A stretch of DNA of 64,000 nucleotides from a bacterium (GCA_016708315.1 JADJGC010000023.1:248001-312000), one strand, 5' to 3'; positions 1 through 9,239 are shown, counted from the stretch's first letter. Made by a program: numbers and translations. The notes: generated by a model from the sequence alone, not told the origin.

Positions 1-623
1 CGCAAACAGTCGATGCTTACGCTTTGCCGCCTCTTCCGTATGCCTACGACGCCCTCGAACCGCACATCGACAAGATGACGATGGAAATCCACCATAGCAA
101 ACACCACGCTGCCTATGTCAATAATCTCAACAAAGCGCTGGAGAAATACCCCGAGTTGAAGAAGCAGTCGCCGCAAGACCTCGTTCGCAAACAAGGCACC
201 ATGCCCGATGCGATTCACTCGGCAGTCCGCGATCACGGCGGCGGACATGTAAACCACACATTCTTCTGGACTATCATGGGACCAAATGCCGGCGGCGATC
301 CGGGCGGCGAAATCGCCGCCGCAATTACAGCCGAGTACGGCGATATTGCAAAGTTCCGCGAAGAATTCGGCAAGTTTGCTGCCGGGCGCTTTGGCTCAGG
401 CTGGGCATGGCTCGTTTACAGCGATCGCGAACTCAAGCTCACTTCGACCGCCAATCAGGATAGCCCGCTTTCATATGGACAGACGCCGATTCTGGGAATC
501 GACGTCTGGGAACACGCATATTACTTGAAGTATCAGAACCGCCGCGCCGACTACATTGGCGCTTGGTGGAATGTCGTCAACTGGGACGCAGTCAACAAAA
601 TTTACGTCACTGCGTCAAAATAA
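1..623 (+). CDS. sodA: Superoxide dismutase, Fe/Mn family (Mn-like), 5' end outside window
   Basis: Converts superoxide to peroxide and oxygen. The metal ligands of the family are visible: the first His in MEIHHSKHHAAYVNN, the second in HVNHTFFW, and Asp and His in DVWEHAYYLKY. The NQDSPL and FGSGWAWL stretches resemble manganese-type enzymes more than iron types. The open frame runs through the left edge: codons before LPPLPYAYDALEP read QTVDAYA, so the TTG at 24 is probably not the start. An N-terminal extension of this kind fits an exported enzyme with a signal peptide cut near AQTVDA, but the signal itself lies outside the window. It converges with the next gene, 4 bases away. Confidence 0.93.
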   Translation, partial: QTVDAYALPPLPYAYDALEPHIDKMTMEIHHSKHHAAYVNNLNKALEKYPELKKQSPQDLVRKQGTMPDAIHSAVRDHGGGHVNHTFFWTIMGPNAGGDPGGEIAAAITAEYGDIAKFREEFGKFAAGRFGSGWAWLVYSDRELKLTSTANQDSPLSYGQTPILGIDVWEHAYYLKYQNRRADYIGAWWNVVNWDAVNKIYVTASK

Positions 624-627
624 CCGC

Positions 628-2685
628 CTACCAGTCGTAGACGCAACCCGGACAACAAGTCTCCGGCGGATTTCCACCGCCAAAGATATAGATGATTCCG
701 TCAATGGCATCCGAGATCGTGACAGCACAGTCGCAATTGAAATCGCCCTGACATTCTGACGCTGGCGCCGGTCCGCCTCCAAAAACATAGGCGATCACAC
801 GAACGATGTCCGAAATAGTTATGGTACCACTATTATCCGCATCGCCGTGAAGACAACAGTTCGATGGCAATGTCAAGATGAGATCATGATCCTTGGCGAA
901 CTTGTATCCCATATCGACTGTCCTTGTCAATTCCGAAGACGGCACCGAATTCTCTGCGGCAAGTATGACAACGAATTTCAGCGTGTCGTTGGCGGCACCG
1001 TTGATACTCGCGTCGCGGTAAATGGTCAGGACACTGCTGAGGTCTTCGACCGACCCATATGTCGTATACTGGCCGTTTGACAGAGACTCCATCTGATTCC
1101 AAAGATCTGCCGCGACGTAGTCGGTCGTAGGATAAACATGTGTCGGACTATCCCAAACAAATCCGCCGACTATCGGCTGACCATCTTCGCGGTAAGCCGC
1201 AATAGCGCCATAATTCTCTACCGTAGGACCAAATTTCAACCCGCGCTGGTACAGCATCTGCCTGCCCGCGTCAAATCCGCCCGTATTGTCGGAACCGGTG
1301 TCAGCCGGCACATCCCAATCGCAGGCAAACCCGACAGTGAGATTGTTGACCACACCAAGGGAATCGCTGGTACCTTTGTACAACTTGAAACTCGCTACCA
1401 TGAAATTGCAGCTGTCCGGGTGTTTCGGAGCATAGTAATCGACCGAATAGCCAACCGTCGCGTCCCGATTGTTGCCTCTTCCTGAAATCCTGCGATACCC
1501 GGTAGCCGATGTCGAATCAAAGGTCTCGAGTCCAATTCCAATTAGTATCCCCGGAACATTTGGCGGAACTCCGCAGGATGAATGCGGTGGCTTGTAAATC
1601 GACCAACTCATATCGTCAGCCGCGGTGCCAAGAACCAGCGATCCATCATAAATAAAGTGCGCGTTGTCGCTGAAATAGGTGAAGCCGCGCGTCGAGTTCT
1701 GTGCTCCGACACGAGCCGTCCTGTCGGTGTGCAGCGTCGCACAGCTCGTCCGCAGATTCGGATATGGCGGATCGCAAAACGTCTCAAAGTTGTACAGATC
1801 CACCGCCAGGCTGGCAGTATCTATCCACCGCCCATTGTCGTACTCAAAATGAACTATCGCCTTGAAAAGACCCTGAGTTATCGGTCCCGTCGCCCGCATC
1901 GTGGCCAAAGCAGTGTTAACGCACCCAACCGGAACCGACCCAGTTGCCGGTTGCGACGGAAAATCGAGCCAACCCGATCCGTTCAGATACTCGATGCTCC
2001 GCGTATAGTTCACCGGCGAATTTCCGGAATTTGTCAGGACGATTGTTGTGTCGCGAGATTCCGTCGGATCTGTCTGAAATGGATAACCAATAAGCACTGG
2101 AGTCAATGTGAGTGATGCGAATGAGGGTACCTCCACGCACGGCGTAGACATGTTCATCACCGGATTATTCTGCCATGTCCCTTCCGTTCCCGTGATGCGT
2201 CCTGCATCCAGATCAAGTATGTACTGAATCCTCAGCGAGTCGGTGACATACATTGCTTGCGATGACCAGTTCTCCGAAGCTCCCGCTCCCGGTGCTGAAT
2301 TCGGTGTGTGTGTATTGGTCAGATTGGTCGCCGGTCCCCAAGTCGCACCGTTTGTTGCTGAGGCTTGCATATATAGATCGCCGTTGCGGTATCCACCTTG
2401 AGTACAATCTGTCGTATCGCCGAAGTAGGTATATGTGATATAAAGCCGCTTATCGAGACCGGAAAGGCACTCGCTCAAGCTCATACGCGACACATTCTTC
2501 TGCCATGTACCCAGATCGCAAATTGGACTCTCGTGCGGAGCGTCAGCGATAATGCTCTTGCATTGACCGCAGTCGTCCCAATGCAACAACCGTCCTGCCT
2601 GTTCCGCTGCGTCTCCGTTCGCTGTAATCAAAATAAACCCCTTGCCAGGCAATGTGCAGGCATCCGTCAGTTGTATACATAGCAT
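628..2685 (-). CDS. Secreted BNR/dockerin-like protein, C-terminal part after a frameshift
   Basis: This frame continues the protein begun at 3571. It has no start of its own: the first residues read through from the other frame, and convincing sequence begins near 2620 (NGDAAEQAGRLLHWDD). It contains a second Asp-box-like motif (NGATWGPATNLTN), a domain with an immunoglobulin-like or ASH-like look (RDTTIVLTNSGNSPVNYT), a long beta-rich region, and a C-terminal pair of dockerin-like calcium loops (GDADNSGTITISDIVRVI and GDFNCDCAVTISDAIDGI) ending in a Cys-rich tail. Such endings are common on secreted proteins of FCB-group bacteria. The ligand or substrate is unknown. Confidence 0.72.
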   Translation of the reverse strand: MLCIQLTDACTLPGKGFILITANGDAAEQAGRLLHWDDCGQCKSIIADAPHESPICDLGTWQKNVSRMSLSECLSGLDKRLYITYTYFGDTTDCTQGGYRNGDLYMQASATNGATWGPATNLTNTHTPNSAPGAGASENWSSQAMYVTDSLRIQYILDLDAGRITGTEGTWQNNPVMNMSTPCVEVPSFASLTLTPVLIGYPFQTDPTESRDTTIVLTNSGNSPVNYTRSIEYLNGSGWLDFPSQPATGSVPVGCVNTALATMRATGPITQGLFKAIVHFEYDNGRWIDTASLAVDLYNFETFCDPPYPNLRTSCATLHTDRTARVGAQNSTRGFTYFSDNAHFIYDGSLVLGTAADDMSWSIYKPPHSSCGVPPNVPGILIGIGLETFDSTSATGYRRISGRGNNRDATVGYSVDYYAPKHPDSCNFMVASFKLYKGTSDSLGVVNNLTVGFACDWDVPADTGSDNTGGFDAGRQMLYQRGLKFGPTVENYGAIAAYREDGQPIVGGFVWDSPTHVYPTTDYVAADLWNQMESLSNGQYTTYGSVEDLSSVLTIYRDASINGAANDTLKFVVILAAENSVPSSELTRTVDMGYKFAKDHDLILTLPSNCCLHGDADNSGTITISDIVRVIAYVFGGGPAPASECQGDFNCDCAVTISDAIDGIIYIFGGGNPPETCCPGCVYDW

Positions 2686-3571
2686 TCAAATCAGAATAGG
2701 CGCGCTCATCATCCGACGGCATGTAATTGGTGATATTAACGACCGGTCCCCAAGTGTTGCCTCGATCAATCGACTCGCGATACACAACATCCTGATTCTG
2801 CTGCTGAACACCACCCGTGAATGCGTAGTCTGCCGGCACCAAGTAAACGATGGCAACATTGTCCGAATTCGGATCGGCCACTATCGTAGCTGCTATATTG
2901 TCAACCGAGTCGATCCAGATGCCGCAAGTAGCACCGACTCCCGTAATTCCGCTGTTTGACCGATAGTAGACAATCGACCTCATGTCACTTGCGGTCGTCG
3001 GGCTTTCCGTCGAAATCGCATGAACGATACCATTACCTGAACCATCAATATCCGTTGCGATGACCGGCCAGATGTAAGGTCCTTCAGTCGCTCCGTAACC
3101 GCTTACAATTCCCTGACAGTTTGCCGCCGGAAATGTGAATCGAGGCGAAAACGCACCAATCCCGACTCCTGTATCTCGTGAGAATCTTGTCCCCCCCGAG
3201 GCGACATGATGGTAACCAACAACGGCCGCTCCGCCATTTGTCGGATCAAAGTCAATAGCGCAATAACCCGCTCCGACACTCGAATCAACGTTGGCATTGA
3301 ACATTACACCGGGACCACCAATCTGCCAGGCGTAATACTGCACCGCGCGATTTGCGGTGCTCGGCCCCGGCAGATAGGTCCAGTTATTGTGTACCCACCC
3401 GCCTCCGACCACTATCTGTCTGGCCATGCGGGCGTTGTGTTGAATATCCTGATAAGTCGAGCCAATCGGAAATCCGGGTGACGTATAGAATCCGAGGTCC
3501 GAGCCAACTCCTACGGCGTACGCACAAAGCCCAATTATGACCGTTGCGGTCACAATTACTCGTGAATGCAT
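2543..3571 (-). CDS. Secreted BNR-repeat protein, N-terminal part before a frameshift
   Basis: It starts at ATG 3571 with GGAGG 6 nt upstream. Residues 1-22 are a signal peptide (SRVIVTATVIIGLCAYAVGVG). The body is beta-rich and contains an Asp-box (SIDRGNTWGPVVNITN) as in sialidase/BNR propeller proteins. True sequence ends near HIAWQGVYFDY; the last 25 or so residues (ERRRSGTGRT onward) are out of frame and arginine-rich. One extra base, or two missing, between about 2600 and 2645 would join it to the downstream frame, giving one exported protein of about 980 residues. Catalytic residues of a true sialidase were not identified, so enzymatic function is not claimed. Confidence 0.75.
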   Translation of the reverse strand: MHSRVIVTATVIIGLCAYAVGVGSDLGFYTSPGFPIGSTYQDIQHNARMARQIVVGGGWVHNNWTYLPGPSTANRAVQYYAWQIGGPGVMFNANVDSSVGAGYCAIDFDPTNGGAAVVGYHHVASGGTRFSRDTGVGIGAFSPRFTFPAANCQGIVSGYGATEGPYIWPVIATDIDGSGNGIVHAISTESPTTASDMRSIVYYRSNSGITGVGATCGIWIDSVDNIAATIVADPNSDNVAIVYLVPADYAFTGGVQQQNQDVVYRESIDRGNTWGPVVNITNYMPSDDERAYSDLNAMYTTDGCLHIAWQGVYFDYSERRRSGTGRTVVALGRLRSMQEHYR

Positions 3572-3955
3572 TCTAACCTCCAGCGTTTTTCCAAATTCGA
3601 ATCGACGATAATATACGGATACGTCGCCTTTTTAGCAACTTCTGATTGCCTTAGAGTTGTCGCCAAACTGTTCGCTGAAACAGATTTGGCTTAGTTTGAT
3701 TGGATAGAATACTCCTAAGTAGGCACTTGTTTCTGTTGAAGCTCTCGTTTTTCGTCAATGTTCGACGATGATTCCTTCAAGCAGATTTTTTTGGCATTCT
3801 TCGAACTCTAAAATTCGCTTTTGACAAACTCTCTTTTCCATCGTCCTCAATAGTGGAGCAGCGAAACCTCATTCAATTGGAACAGTGACCGAATATCGAT
3901 CAGGAATTATTCGTGGCACGCTGACTCAATAAACAGTTAAGAAGGCTGGTGTGTT
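3572..3955. other. Divergent intergenic region, possible promoter
   Basis: This is an AT-rich gap of 384 bases between the divergent BNR gene and the next plus-strand gene. TTGACA at 3821-3826 is a perfect -35 hexamer on the plus strand, but the sequence 17 bp on (TCCTCA) is a poor -10, so the promoter is only suggested. Nothing coding was seen. Confidence 0.3.
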
Positions 3956-4435
3956 ATGAAGGAGCTTGTTTACTGTGCGCTCGTCGTTCTGGCGATGTAC
4001 ATCTCTTCAATTGCGGGAACTACTGGTAAGATCAAAGGGGAGATTACGGAAAACGAAACCTGCGAGCCGATCCCGTATGCGGTCGTGCAAATTGAAGGAA
4101 CTACAATGGGTGCCCAAACGGACGTCAATGGTCGTTACGAAATCCAAAATGTGCCCGTTGGCACTTGGAGGCTGCAAGTAACAAAATGCGGCTGGGTATC
4201 GACTCGCGTTGAAAGCATAGTTGTCGATTCAAACCAAACTACCTTCGTCAATGTCGCAATGACGGAGTCCACGTTGGATTCATTGCCGTGTTGCATATTG
4301 ATTACGTATCGAGACCTTATCAATGTCAGCGAGACTCAATCTGTCAAGAATCTCAACGCAGATCAACTCAAGCATCGTCCGGCAAGAAACGTCCGCGAAA
4401 CTCTTCGAAGAATAGCTGGCGTGGTGTATCGATAG
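3956..4435 (+). CDS. Short exported protein with carboxypeptidase-regulatory-like domain; truncated paralogue of next gene
   Basis: The 159-residue product has a signal peptide (VYCALVVLAMYISSIAG), then a carboxypeptidase-regulatory-like beta-sandwich (GKIKGEITENETCEPIPYAV to about residue 105), then the beginning of a TonB-plug-like segment (VRETLRRIAGVVYR), where it stops. It aligns closely with the start of the gene at 4622 (shared PYAVVQ/PYVVVQ, GTTMGAQ, GxYxIxNVPxG, GW, MTES/LTES). No continuation was seen in the other frames downstream. It is best read as a tandem duplicate that has lost its C-terminus, or as a stand-alone short form. A Shine-Dalgarno-like AAGAAGG precedes the ATG. Confidence 0.6.
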   Translation: MKELVYCALVVLAMYISSIAGTTGKIKGEITENETCEPIPYAVVQIEGTTMGAQTDVNGRYEIQNVPVGTWRLQVTKCGWVSTRVESIVVDSNQTTFVNVAMTESTLDSLPCCILITYRDLINVSETQSVKNLNADQLKHRPARNVRETLRRIAGVVYR

Positions 4436-4621
4436 ACCATACCCGCCGTTTGAACTGCTTCCATCTGGACTATTGGGGCTGACATTACATCCGCACCAAC
4501 ATTCATAACCACACACCAATAAAAACGAACAGAAATTTTGCACCCGGTTGGGAATAAGCGCCAGCACCGCCTGTATTGAAGACAAAGGTACTTAGTTAAA
4601 CCTCAACCAATCGGAGGAGTT

Positions 4622-5167
4622 ATGAAACGTCTTCTCTTAAGCGGAATCGTGCTGGTGATCTATGTGCTGGTCGTCGTGACCACACAGGTCTTCTCCACCA
4701 ACACCGGCAGAATCAAGGGCAAAGTCATCAACATCAAGACCAAAGAAGCTGTTCCCTACGTCGTTGTTCAGTTACAAGGTACAACCATGGGCGCCCAGGC
4801 CGGCCCAGACGGCGAGTACCTGATCATCAACGTCCCTCCCGGCAAGTATGAAATGTGCGCTACTCTCACCGGCTGGACTTCGAGCTGCGTCAAGGAAGTT
4901 ACAATCATTGAGAGTGTAACTACTACCCAGGACTTTTCGCTCACGGAGAGCATTGTCGCGACTGAGGCCCAAATCGTCGTAGCCACTCGCGACCTTCTCA
5001 AAGTGACAGAGACTGCCAATCTTCGCCAGATCAGTCCGGAGAATATTAAGAACATGCCCGCGGGGGGGGGGGCAGGAACTCCTCAAAGCACAGGTCGGCG
5101 TAGTTCAAGAATACGGAAGCATTCACTTTCGCGGCAGCCGATCGGGAGCCGTCCCCTACTGTGTTGA
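4622..5167 (+). CDS. VWA surface protein, N-terminal part (signal, CarboxypepD-reg-like, plug-like) before poly-G frameshift
   Basis: The ATG follows a strong GGAGGA. Residues 1-26 are a signal or anchor segment, residues 28-115 a carboxypeptidase-regulatory-like domain, and residues 116-146 a plug-like lead-in (VVATRDLLKVTETANLRQISPENIKNMPA). At the 11-G run (5062-5072) the reading frame turns into low-complexity nonsense (TPQSTGRRSSRIRKHS) and stops. Removing one G gives QELLKAQVGVVQEYGSIHFR, the classical continuation of a TonB-receptor plug, which leads directly into the VWA part. The joined protein would be about 665 residues. Bacteroidetes-type YfbK-like VWA proteins with this N-terminus are known. 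Confidence 0.75.
   Translation: MKRLLLSGIVLVIYVLVVVTTQVFSTNTGRIKGKVINIKTKEAVPYVVVQLQGTTMGAQAGPDGEYLIINVPPGKYEMCATLTGWTSSCVKEVTIIESVTTTQDFSLTESIVATEAQIVVATRDLLKVTETANLRQISPENIKNMPAGGGAGTPQSTGRRSSRIRKHSLSRQPIGSRPLLC
5062..5072 (+). repeat. Poly-G tract (11 G) inside a coding region
   Basis: There are eleven consecutive G between codons for the plug-like segment. With 11 G the frame is broken; with 10 (or 7 or 13) it is restored through the VWA domain. It may be a slippage-prone contingency tract or a sequencing error. Confidence 0.85.
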
Positions 5168-5228
5168 TGGTTCATCCGCTCCCGCTCACGGCGGCAACAC
5201 TCCTCCCAACGGCGAACCGGTCGATGCC

Positions 5229-6620
5229 ATGCTCTTCAAGAGTTACGGCACCAACCCGTTCATTTCGACTGATGACGATCACCTTTCCACTTTTGCCATC
5301 GACTGCGACAACGCCTCCTATACGATGACGCGTGCCTATCTCAATGACGGCTATCTGCCGCCGGAAGAAGCTGTTCGTGTTGAGGAGTTTGTCAACAACT
5401 TCAAATATGCCTATGAATTTCCGCACGACCGTGCCTTTGATGTCGAGATGGAAGGCGCACCCTCCCGCTTTGGTAAAGGCTACCAGCTTCTCAAGATCGG
5501 CGTCGTCGGCAAGAAAATTCGTGCCGAGAATCGCAAAGATGCCAATCTCACCTTTGTCGTCGACGTCTCCGGCTCGATGGATGAGGATAATCGCCTTGGC
5601 CTCGTCCGCCGCAGTCTGCGCATGCTCGTCGACCAGCTTACCCCGCGCGACAAGGTCGGAATCGTTGTCTACGGCTCCAATGCCTGGGTAGTTCTTGAAC
5701 CTACCTCGATTCGCGACAAAGCTCAAATCATCCGAGCCATCGAACAGCTTGTTCCTCAAGGCTCAACCAATGCCGAGGAAGGCATCCGCATGGGTTACGA
5801 AATGGCCAATCGCAATTTCAATGCCAATTCCATTAACCGAATCATCCTGTGCTCCGACGGCGTTGCCAATGTCGGGCGTACCTCTGCTGAAGAATTCCTG
5901 AAATTCATCAAGGGCTATGCCGACAAGGGCATCACTCTTTCCGCAGTCGGTTTCGGGATGGGCAACTATAACGACGTGTTAATGGAAAAACTCGGCGACA
6001 AGGGCAATGGCCACTACGCCTATGTCGACAGTTGGGAAGAATCACAGCGCGTGTTCATGGAAAATCTCACCGGCATGCTGCAGGTCATCGCCCGTGACGT
6101 TAAGATCCAAGTCGATTTCGACCCCAACGTAGTCGAACGTTATCGCCTGCTCGGTTATGAAAACCGCGATGTCGCCGACGACAAGTTCCGCGACGATAAG
6201 GAAGATGGCGGCGAGATCGGTTCGGGCCATACCGTGACCGCACTCTATGAAATCAAGCTCAAGGATGGCGCCCGCGGCGATCTGGGTACCGTCTATATCC
6301 GCCACAAAAACCCGGATTCCTTTGAAGTTTCCGAAATCGCCGAGCGAATCGGCGCCAACATGTTCAAAACAAGCTTCGAACTGGGGTCTGTTGATTTCCG
6401 TCTTGCCGCAGCCGGTGCCGAATTTGCCGAGATTATGCGCGCCAGCTTCTGGGCCAAAGATAGCAAGCTCTCAGATGTCCTTTCTGTCGTGCGCAATATC
6501 GATCAGGAAGAAAGCAACGATCAGGTTATCGAACTGATGAATCTCATTGCCAAGGCGGACAAACTCAGAACCGAAAAGGCGAAGAGCCTCATCCCTGAGC
6601 CGCTTGGCATGGGTGAATAA
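5229..6620 (+). CDS. VWA-domain protein of the YfbK type, C-terminal part after poly-G frameshift
   Basis: Convincing sequence already begins at 5073, in frame with this part (QELLKAQVGVVQEYG, then GSRSGAVPYCVDG), so the ATG at 5229 is internal. Order: YfbK-type N-terminal domain (STFAIDCDNASYTMTRAYL, LPPEEAVRVEEFVN), VWA domain with the MIDAS motif DVSGSMD and downstream T and D residues, and the C-terminal domain found with it (YRLLGYENRDVADDKFRDD). The VWA domain would bind a metal-dependent protein ligand. With the upstream signal peptide it is an envelope or surface protein. A hairpin terminator follows at 6675. Confidence 0.85.
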   Translation: MLFKSYGTNPFISTDDDHLSTFAIDCDNASYTMTRAYLNDGYLPPEEAVRVEEFVNNFKYAYEFPHDRAFDVEMEGAPSRFGKGYQLLKIGVVGKKIRAENRKDANLTFVVDVSGSMDEDNRLGLVRRSLRMLVDQLTPRDKVGIVVYGSNAWVVLEPTSIRDKAQIIRAIEQLVPQGSTNAEEGIRMGYEMANRNFNANSINRIILCSDGVANVGRTSAEEFLKFIKGYADKGITLSAVGFGMGNYNDVLMEKLGDKGNGHYAYVDSWEESQRVFMENLTGMLQVIARDVKIQVDFDPNVVERYRLLGYENRDVADDKFRDDKEDGGEIGSGHTVTALYEIKLKDGARGDLGTVYIRHKNPDSFEVSEIAERIGANMFKTSFELGSVDFRLAAAGAEFAEIMRASFWAKDSKLSDVLSVVRNIDQEESNDQVIELMNLIAKADKLRTEKAKSLIPEPLGMGE

Positions 6621-6674
6621 AAAGTACCTCCGAAATGACTCCTTCCGGCGGTAAGTCAAAGGGGTAGGCTGTGA

Positions 6675-6698
6675 GGGCAAGCGAAAGCTTGCCCTTTT
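6675..6698 (+). terminator. Rho-independent terminator after VWA gene
   Basis: Stem GGGCAAGC / GCTTGCCC with a GAAA tetraloop, followed by TTTT. It ends the VWA transcript and separates it from the M50/HlyD gene. Confidence 0.85.
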
Positions 6699-6746
6699 AG
6701 CATTGCTCTTGCACTTCCTCTTTGCGCAACCAATATTGCACTTCGC

Positions 6747-9002
6747 ATGGCCGAATATCCGAAACGAAAATCGAACCTACTGATTCAGGTGGAGAAAGTC
6801 GAAGGCATCGACTACTACACCGTCAAATCCCCCGATACCGGCAAGTTCATCCGCCTGCGCGAACCCGAGTACTACCTTATTAATCTGCTCGATGGCAACC
6901 GTACTCCGGAAGAAGCAGCCGAAGACTTCGTTCGGACATTCAACACCGTCATAACCGGCGAGGCAATCTCGCAATTTGCCAAACAACTCGGTCAACTCGG
7001 ATTTCTCGAGGGCGTCGAAGCTACCCGCAAGGAAAGCGGCAAATCCGCGCTCTTCATCAAACTGAAGGCCTTTGACCCTGACAATTTTCTTAATCGCTGG
7101 TATCCTCGCCTTGGCTGGCTGTTTTCACCAGTATCAGTGTTTCTACTTTCTCTTTTCACGATTGTCGGCATGATCGTTTTCTTTGCCAATATCAGAGAAT
7201 TTCCGTTTAGCCTGATGACCATCTTTTCAGCGGCCGATTTGGTTTCGATCATCGCATCGCTATTCGTCATCACAGTAATCCACGAGTATGCGCATGCCTT
7301 CGCCTGCAAACGCTATGGCGGCGACGTGCACGAGATGGGATTCCTGTTGATCTACTTCCAGCCGGCTTTCTTTTGCAACTTGTCCGATGCTTATCTTTTC
7401 CCGAACAAGCGCCAACGATTCGTTGTCATGTTTGCCGGGATTTTCTTTCAGCTGTTTCTTTGGGCATTGTTTACAGTTCTCTGGCGCATGACTATCGAAG
7501 GGTACCCGCTGAACCGCATCTTCTATTGGACCTCAGCTGTCTGTTTTGCGACGTTGGTCTTCAATTTGAATCCCGCCATTAAGCTGGACGGATACTACCT
7601 ACTTGCTGACTACCTGCAGATTCCAAATTTGCGTCAGAAATCGTTCAACTACATCTGGACAAGAATCAAAGTGAACCTCTTTGGCTGCCGCGATGATTCG
7701 TTAGTCCAACCTTCAAACCGCGAAAGAAAGATCTACCGCCGCTATGGCGCTTTCGCGCTGCTTTACTCGTCTCTCCTGATTGTCTTTATTGTATACCGCG
7801 GCGGTCAGTTCTTCGTCGAGCACTGGGCCGGCTTCGGATTTCTGTTGTTCCTCGCTCTCGTATTCCTTATTTTCAAACGCCTAATTAAAACGAGTGGGAG
7901 CCGCATCATGGATGTGTGGCGTGAAAGGAAAGTGGATTGGATGAAACCGAAACGCGTCGTAGCCTATGGCGTGGCGCTGGTGATTATCCTCGCCCTCGCT
8001 ATACTAATCAAGATCGAACAGACCTCTGGCGGTGAAGCTCGCCTCGTAGCCGCGGAGTCCTTCGTTATCACACGCATCGGCCCCAGCTCGCTTGAAAGCT
8101 CCTATTTTCGGGGCGGTATCGTTGAAGAAAGCGTCTCCAAGCTCTTCCAACTATCACAGTCCGATAACGCCGTCACCCAGATTCGACCCAATGTTTCCGT
8201 CGGCGAAGCAGTTGCTGCCGGAGACACTCTGCTTGTCATCAACTCGACTCTCAACCGCGGCTTGCTCGCTGAAGCTGCTTCCGATCTAAAAAAAGCCGAA
8301 GCTGACCGCCGCCTCTTGCTTTCCGATCCCAAAGTCGAAGCCGTCGCCACTAAGCGTTCTGAGATAAAAGAAGCTGAAGCTGTTTACGAGGCCGCCCGCA
8401 AAGAACTCAATCGAGTTAAGGAACTTCACAATCCGCAGTTGATCTCCGAAGACGAATTTGAACGCGCTTCCGCATCCTTCAACGTGGCAACATCGGTCTG
8501 GAACTCGCGCAAATCTGAACTGAAACTACTGCGGTCTGCGCCCAAAGCCGAAGAGGTCGAAAAAATCGACGCCGAAATCGAGAAGCTCCGTTCCCGCGTC
8601 GCCTACTTGGATGAGCAGTTGAACGCTTCCGTCATCCTCAGCCCCTTTGCTGGAATCATCGTTGGCGCCTCCAACTCCAATGACATTCTCCATTTGGCAC
8701 GTACCGATTCACTGGTAGTCGAGGTCAAGCTCGATGAGGCCGATCTCGATATACTCTCTCCCGGTTCTGACATTCAATTGCGAGTACACGCTTTCCCCTC
8801 CATCAAGAATTACGGCAAGGTAATTAAACTCAAGCTCTCACCGAGCCTGATGGCTGTTGCCTCCGTCGCCAACAGCTCTAACACGCTCCTACCCGAAATG
8901 ACCGGCTATGCCAAAGTCAGTTGCGGCAAAGTCTCACTTGCGAGTTTGTCTATGCGAAAAGTCACGCGATTCTTCCGATTGGAATTTTGGTCCTGGTTCT
9001 AG
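6747..9002 (+). CDS. PqqD-like / M50 site-2-type protease / HlyD adaptor fusion protein
   Basis: The 751-residue product has three modules. Residues 10-90 resemble a PqqD-like winged-helix domain (FIRLREPEYYLINLLDG, TPEEAAEDF). Residues 120-390 are polytopic membrane sequence with the M50 zinc motif HEYAH (179-183) and the second metal motif NPAIKLDGYY (275-284). Residues 400-740 are a HlyD-type periplasmic adaptor with a hairpin coiled coil (about 495-610) and the ending FFRLEFWSW. Known proteins of this architecture (annotated as putative peptide zinc metalloprotease or adaptor) are tied to peptide processing and export. PqqD-like domains are RiPP leader-recognition elements. No ABC transporter lies nearby. 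The 23-aa ORF downstream is the obvious candidate substrate, which is an inference. No strong ribosome site precedes the ATG. Confidence 0.88.
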   Translation: MAEYPKRKSNLLIQVEKVEGIDYYTVKSPDTGKFIRLREPEYYLINLLDGNRTPEEAAEDFVRTFNTVITGEAISQFAKQLGQLGFLEGVEATRKESGKSALFIKLKAFDPDNFLNRWYPRLGWLFSPVSVFLLSLFTIVGMIVFFANIREFPFSLMTIFSAADLVSIIASLFVITVIHEYAHAFACKRYGGDVHEMGFLLIYFQPAFFCNLSDAYLFPNKRQRFVVMFAGIFFQLFLWALFTVLWRMTIEGYPLNRIFYWTSAVCFATLVFNLNPAIKLDGYYLLADYLQIPNLRQKSFNYIWTRIKVNLFGCRDDSLVQPSNRERKIYRRYGAFALLYSSLLIVFIVYRGGQFFVEHWAGFGFLLFLALVFLIFKRLIKTSGSRIMDVWRERKVDWMKPKRVVAYGVALVIILALAILIKIEQTSGGEARLVAAESFVITRIGPSSLESSYFRGGIVEESVSKLFQLSQSDNAVTQIRPNVSVGEAVAAGDTLLVINSTLNRGLLAEAASDLKKAEADRRLLLSDPKVEAVATKRSEIKEAEAVYEAARKELNRVKELHNPQLISEDEFERASASFNVATSVWNSRKSELKLLRSAPKAEEVEKIDAEIEKLRSRVAYLDEQLNASVILSPFAGIIVGASNSNDILHLARTDSLVVEVKLDEADLDILSPGSDIQLRVHAFPSIKNYGKVIKLKLSPSLMAVASVANSSNTLLPEMTGYAKVSCGKVSLASLSMRKVTRFFRLEFWSWF

Positions 9003-9129
9003 ACAAAACGTGTCAGTTTACACAATATCTCGTGGGAGTTCGGCGACTCGCTCCACTATATGTAGTATCGAAGTTCCACTTTCAGGCAAGTTTGCACCGA
9101 ACCAAAATCTGCAAGTTTGCAAAATTAAT

Positions 9130-9158
9130 TTGACATAAGTGGACTTTGGTCGTATACT
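9130..9158 (+). promoter_or_regulatory. Sigma-70-type promoter for the 23-aa peptide transcript
   Basis: TTGACA (9130-9135), a 17-bp spacer, then TATACT (9153-9158). This is one of the best promoters in the window. The predicted start is near 9165, about 165 nt ahead of the small ORF and well after the end of the M50 gene. Confidence 0.8.
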
Positions 9159-9239
9159 TTACCAGCTAAGATAGATAATAGATGAGATAAAAGTTGATTT
9201 CTACACGGACGTAGATGTTTGGGTCACTATTGAAGAGTT

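Noticed and set aside
8908..9138. Two overlapping plus-strand frames of 70-76 codons at the end of the M50/HlyD gene
   Set aside because: They are out-of-frame shadows: the HlyD ending RFFRLEFWSW in the main frame is the family's normal C-terminus.
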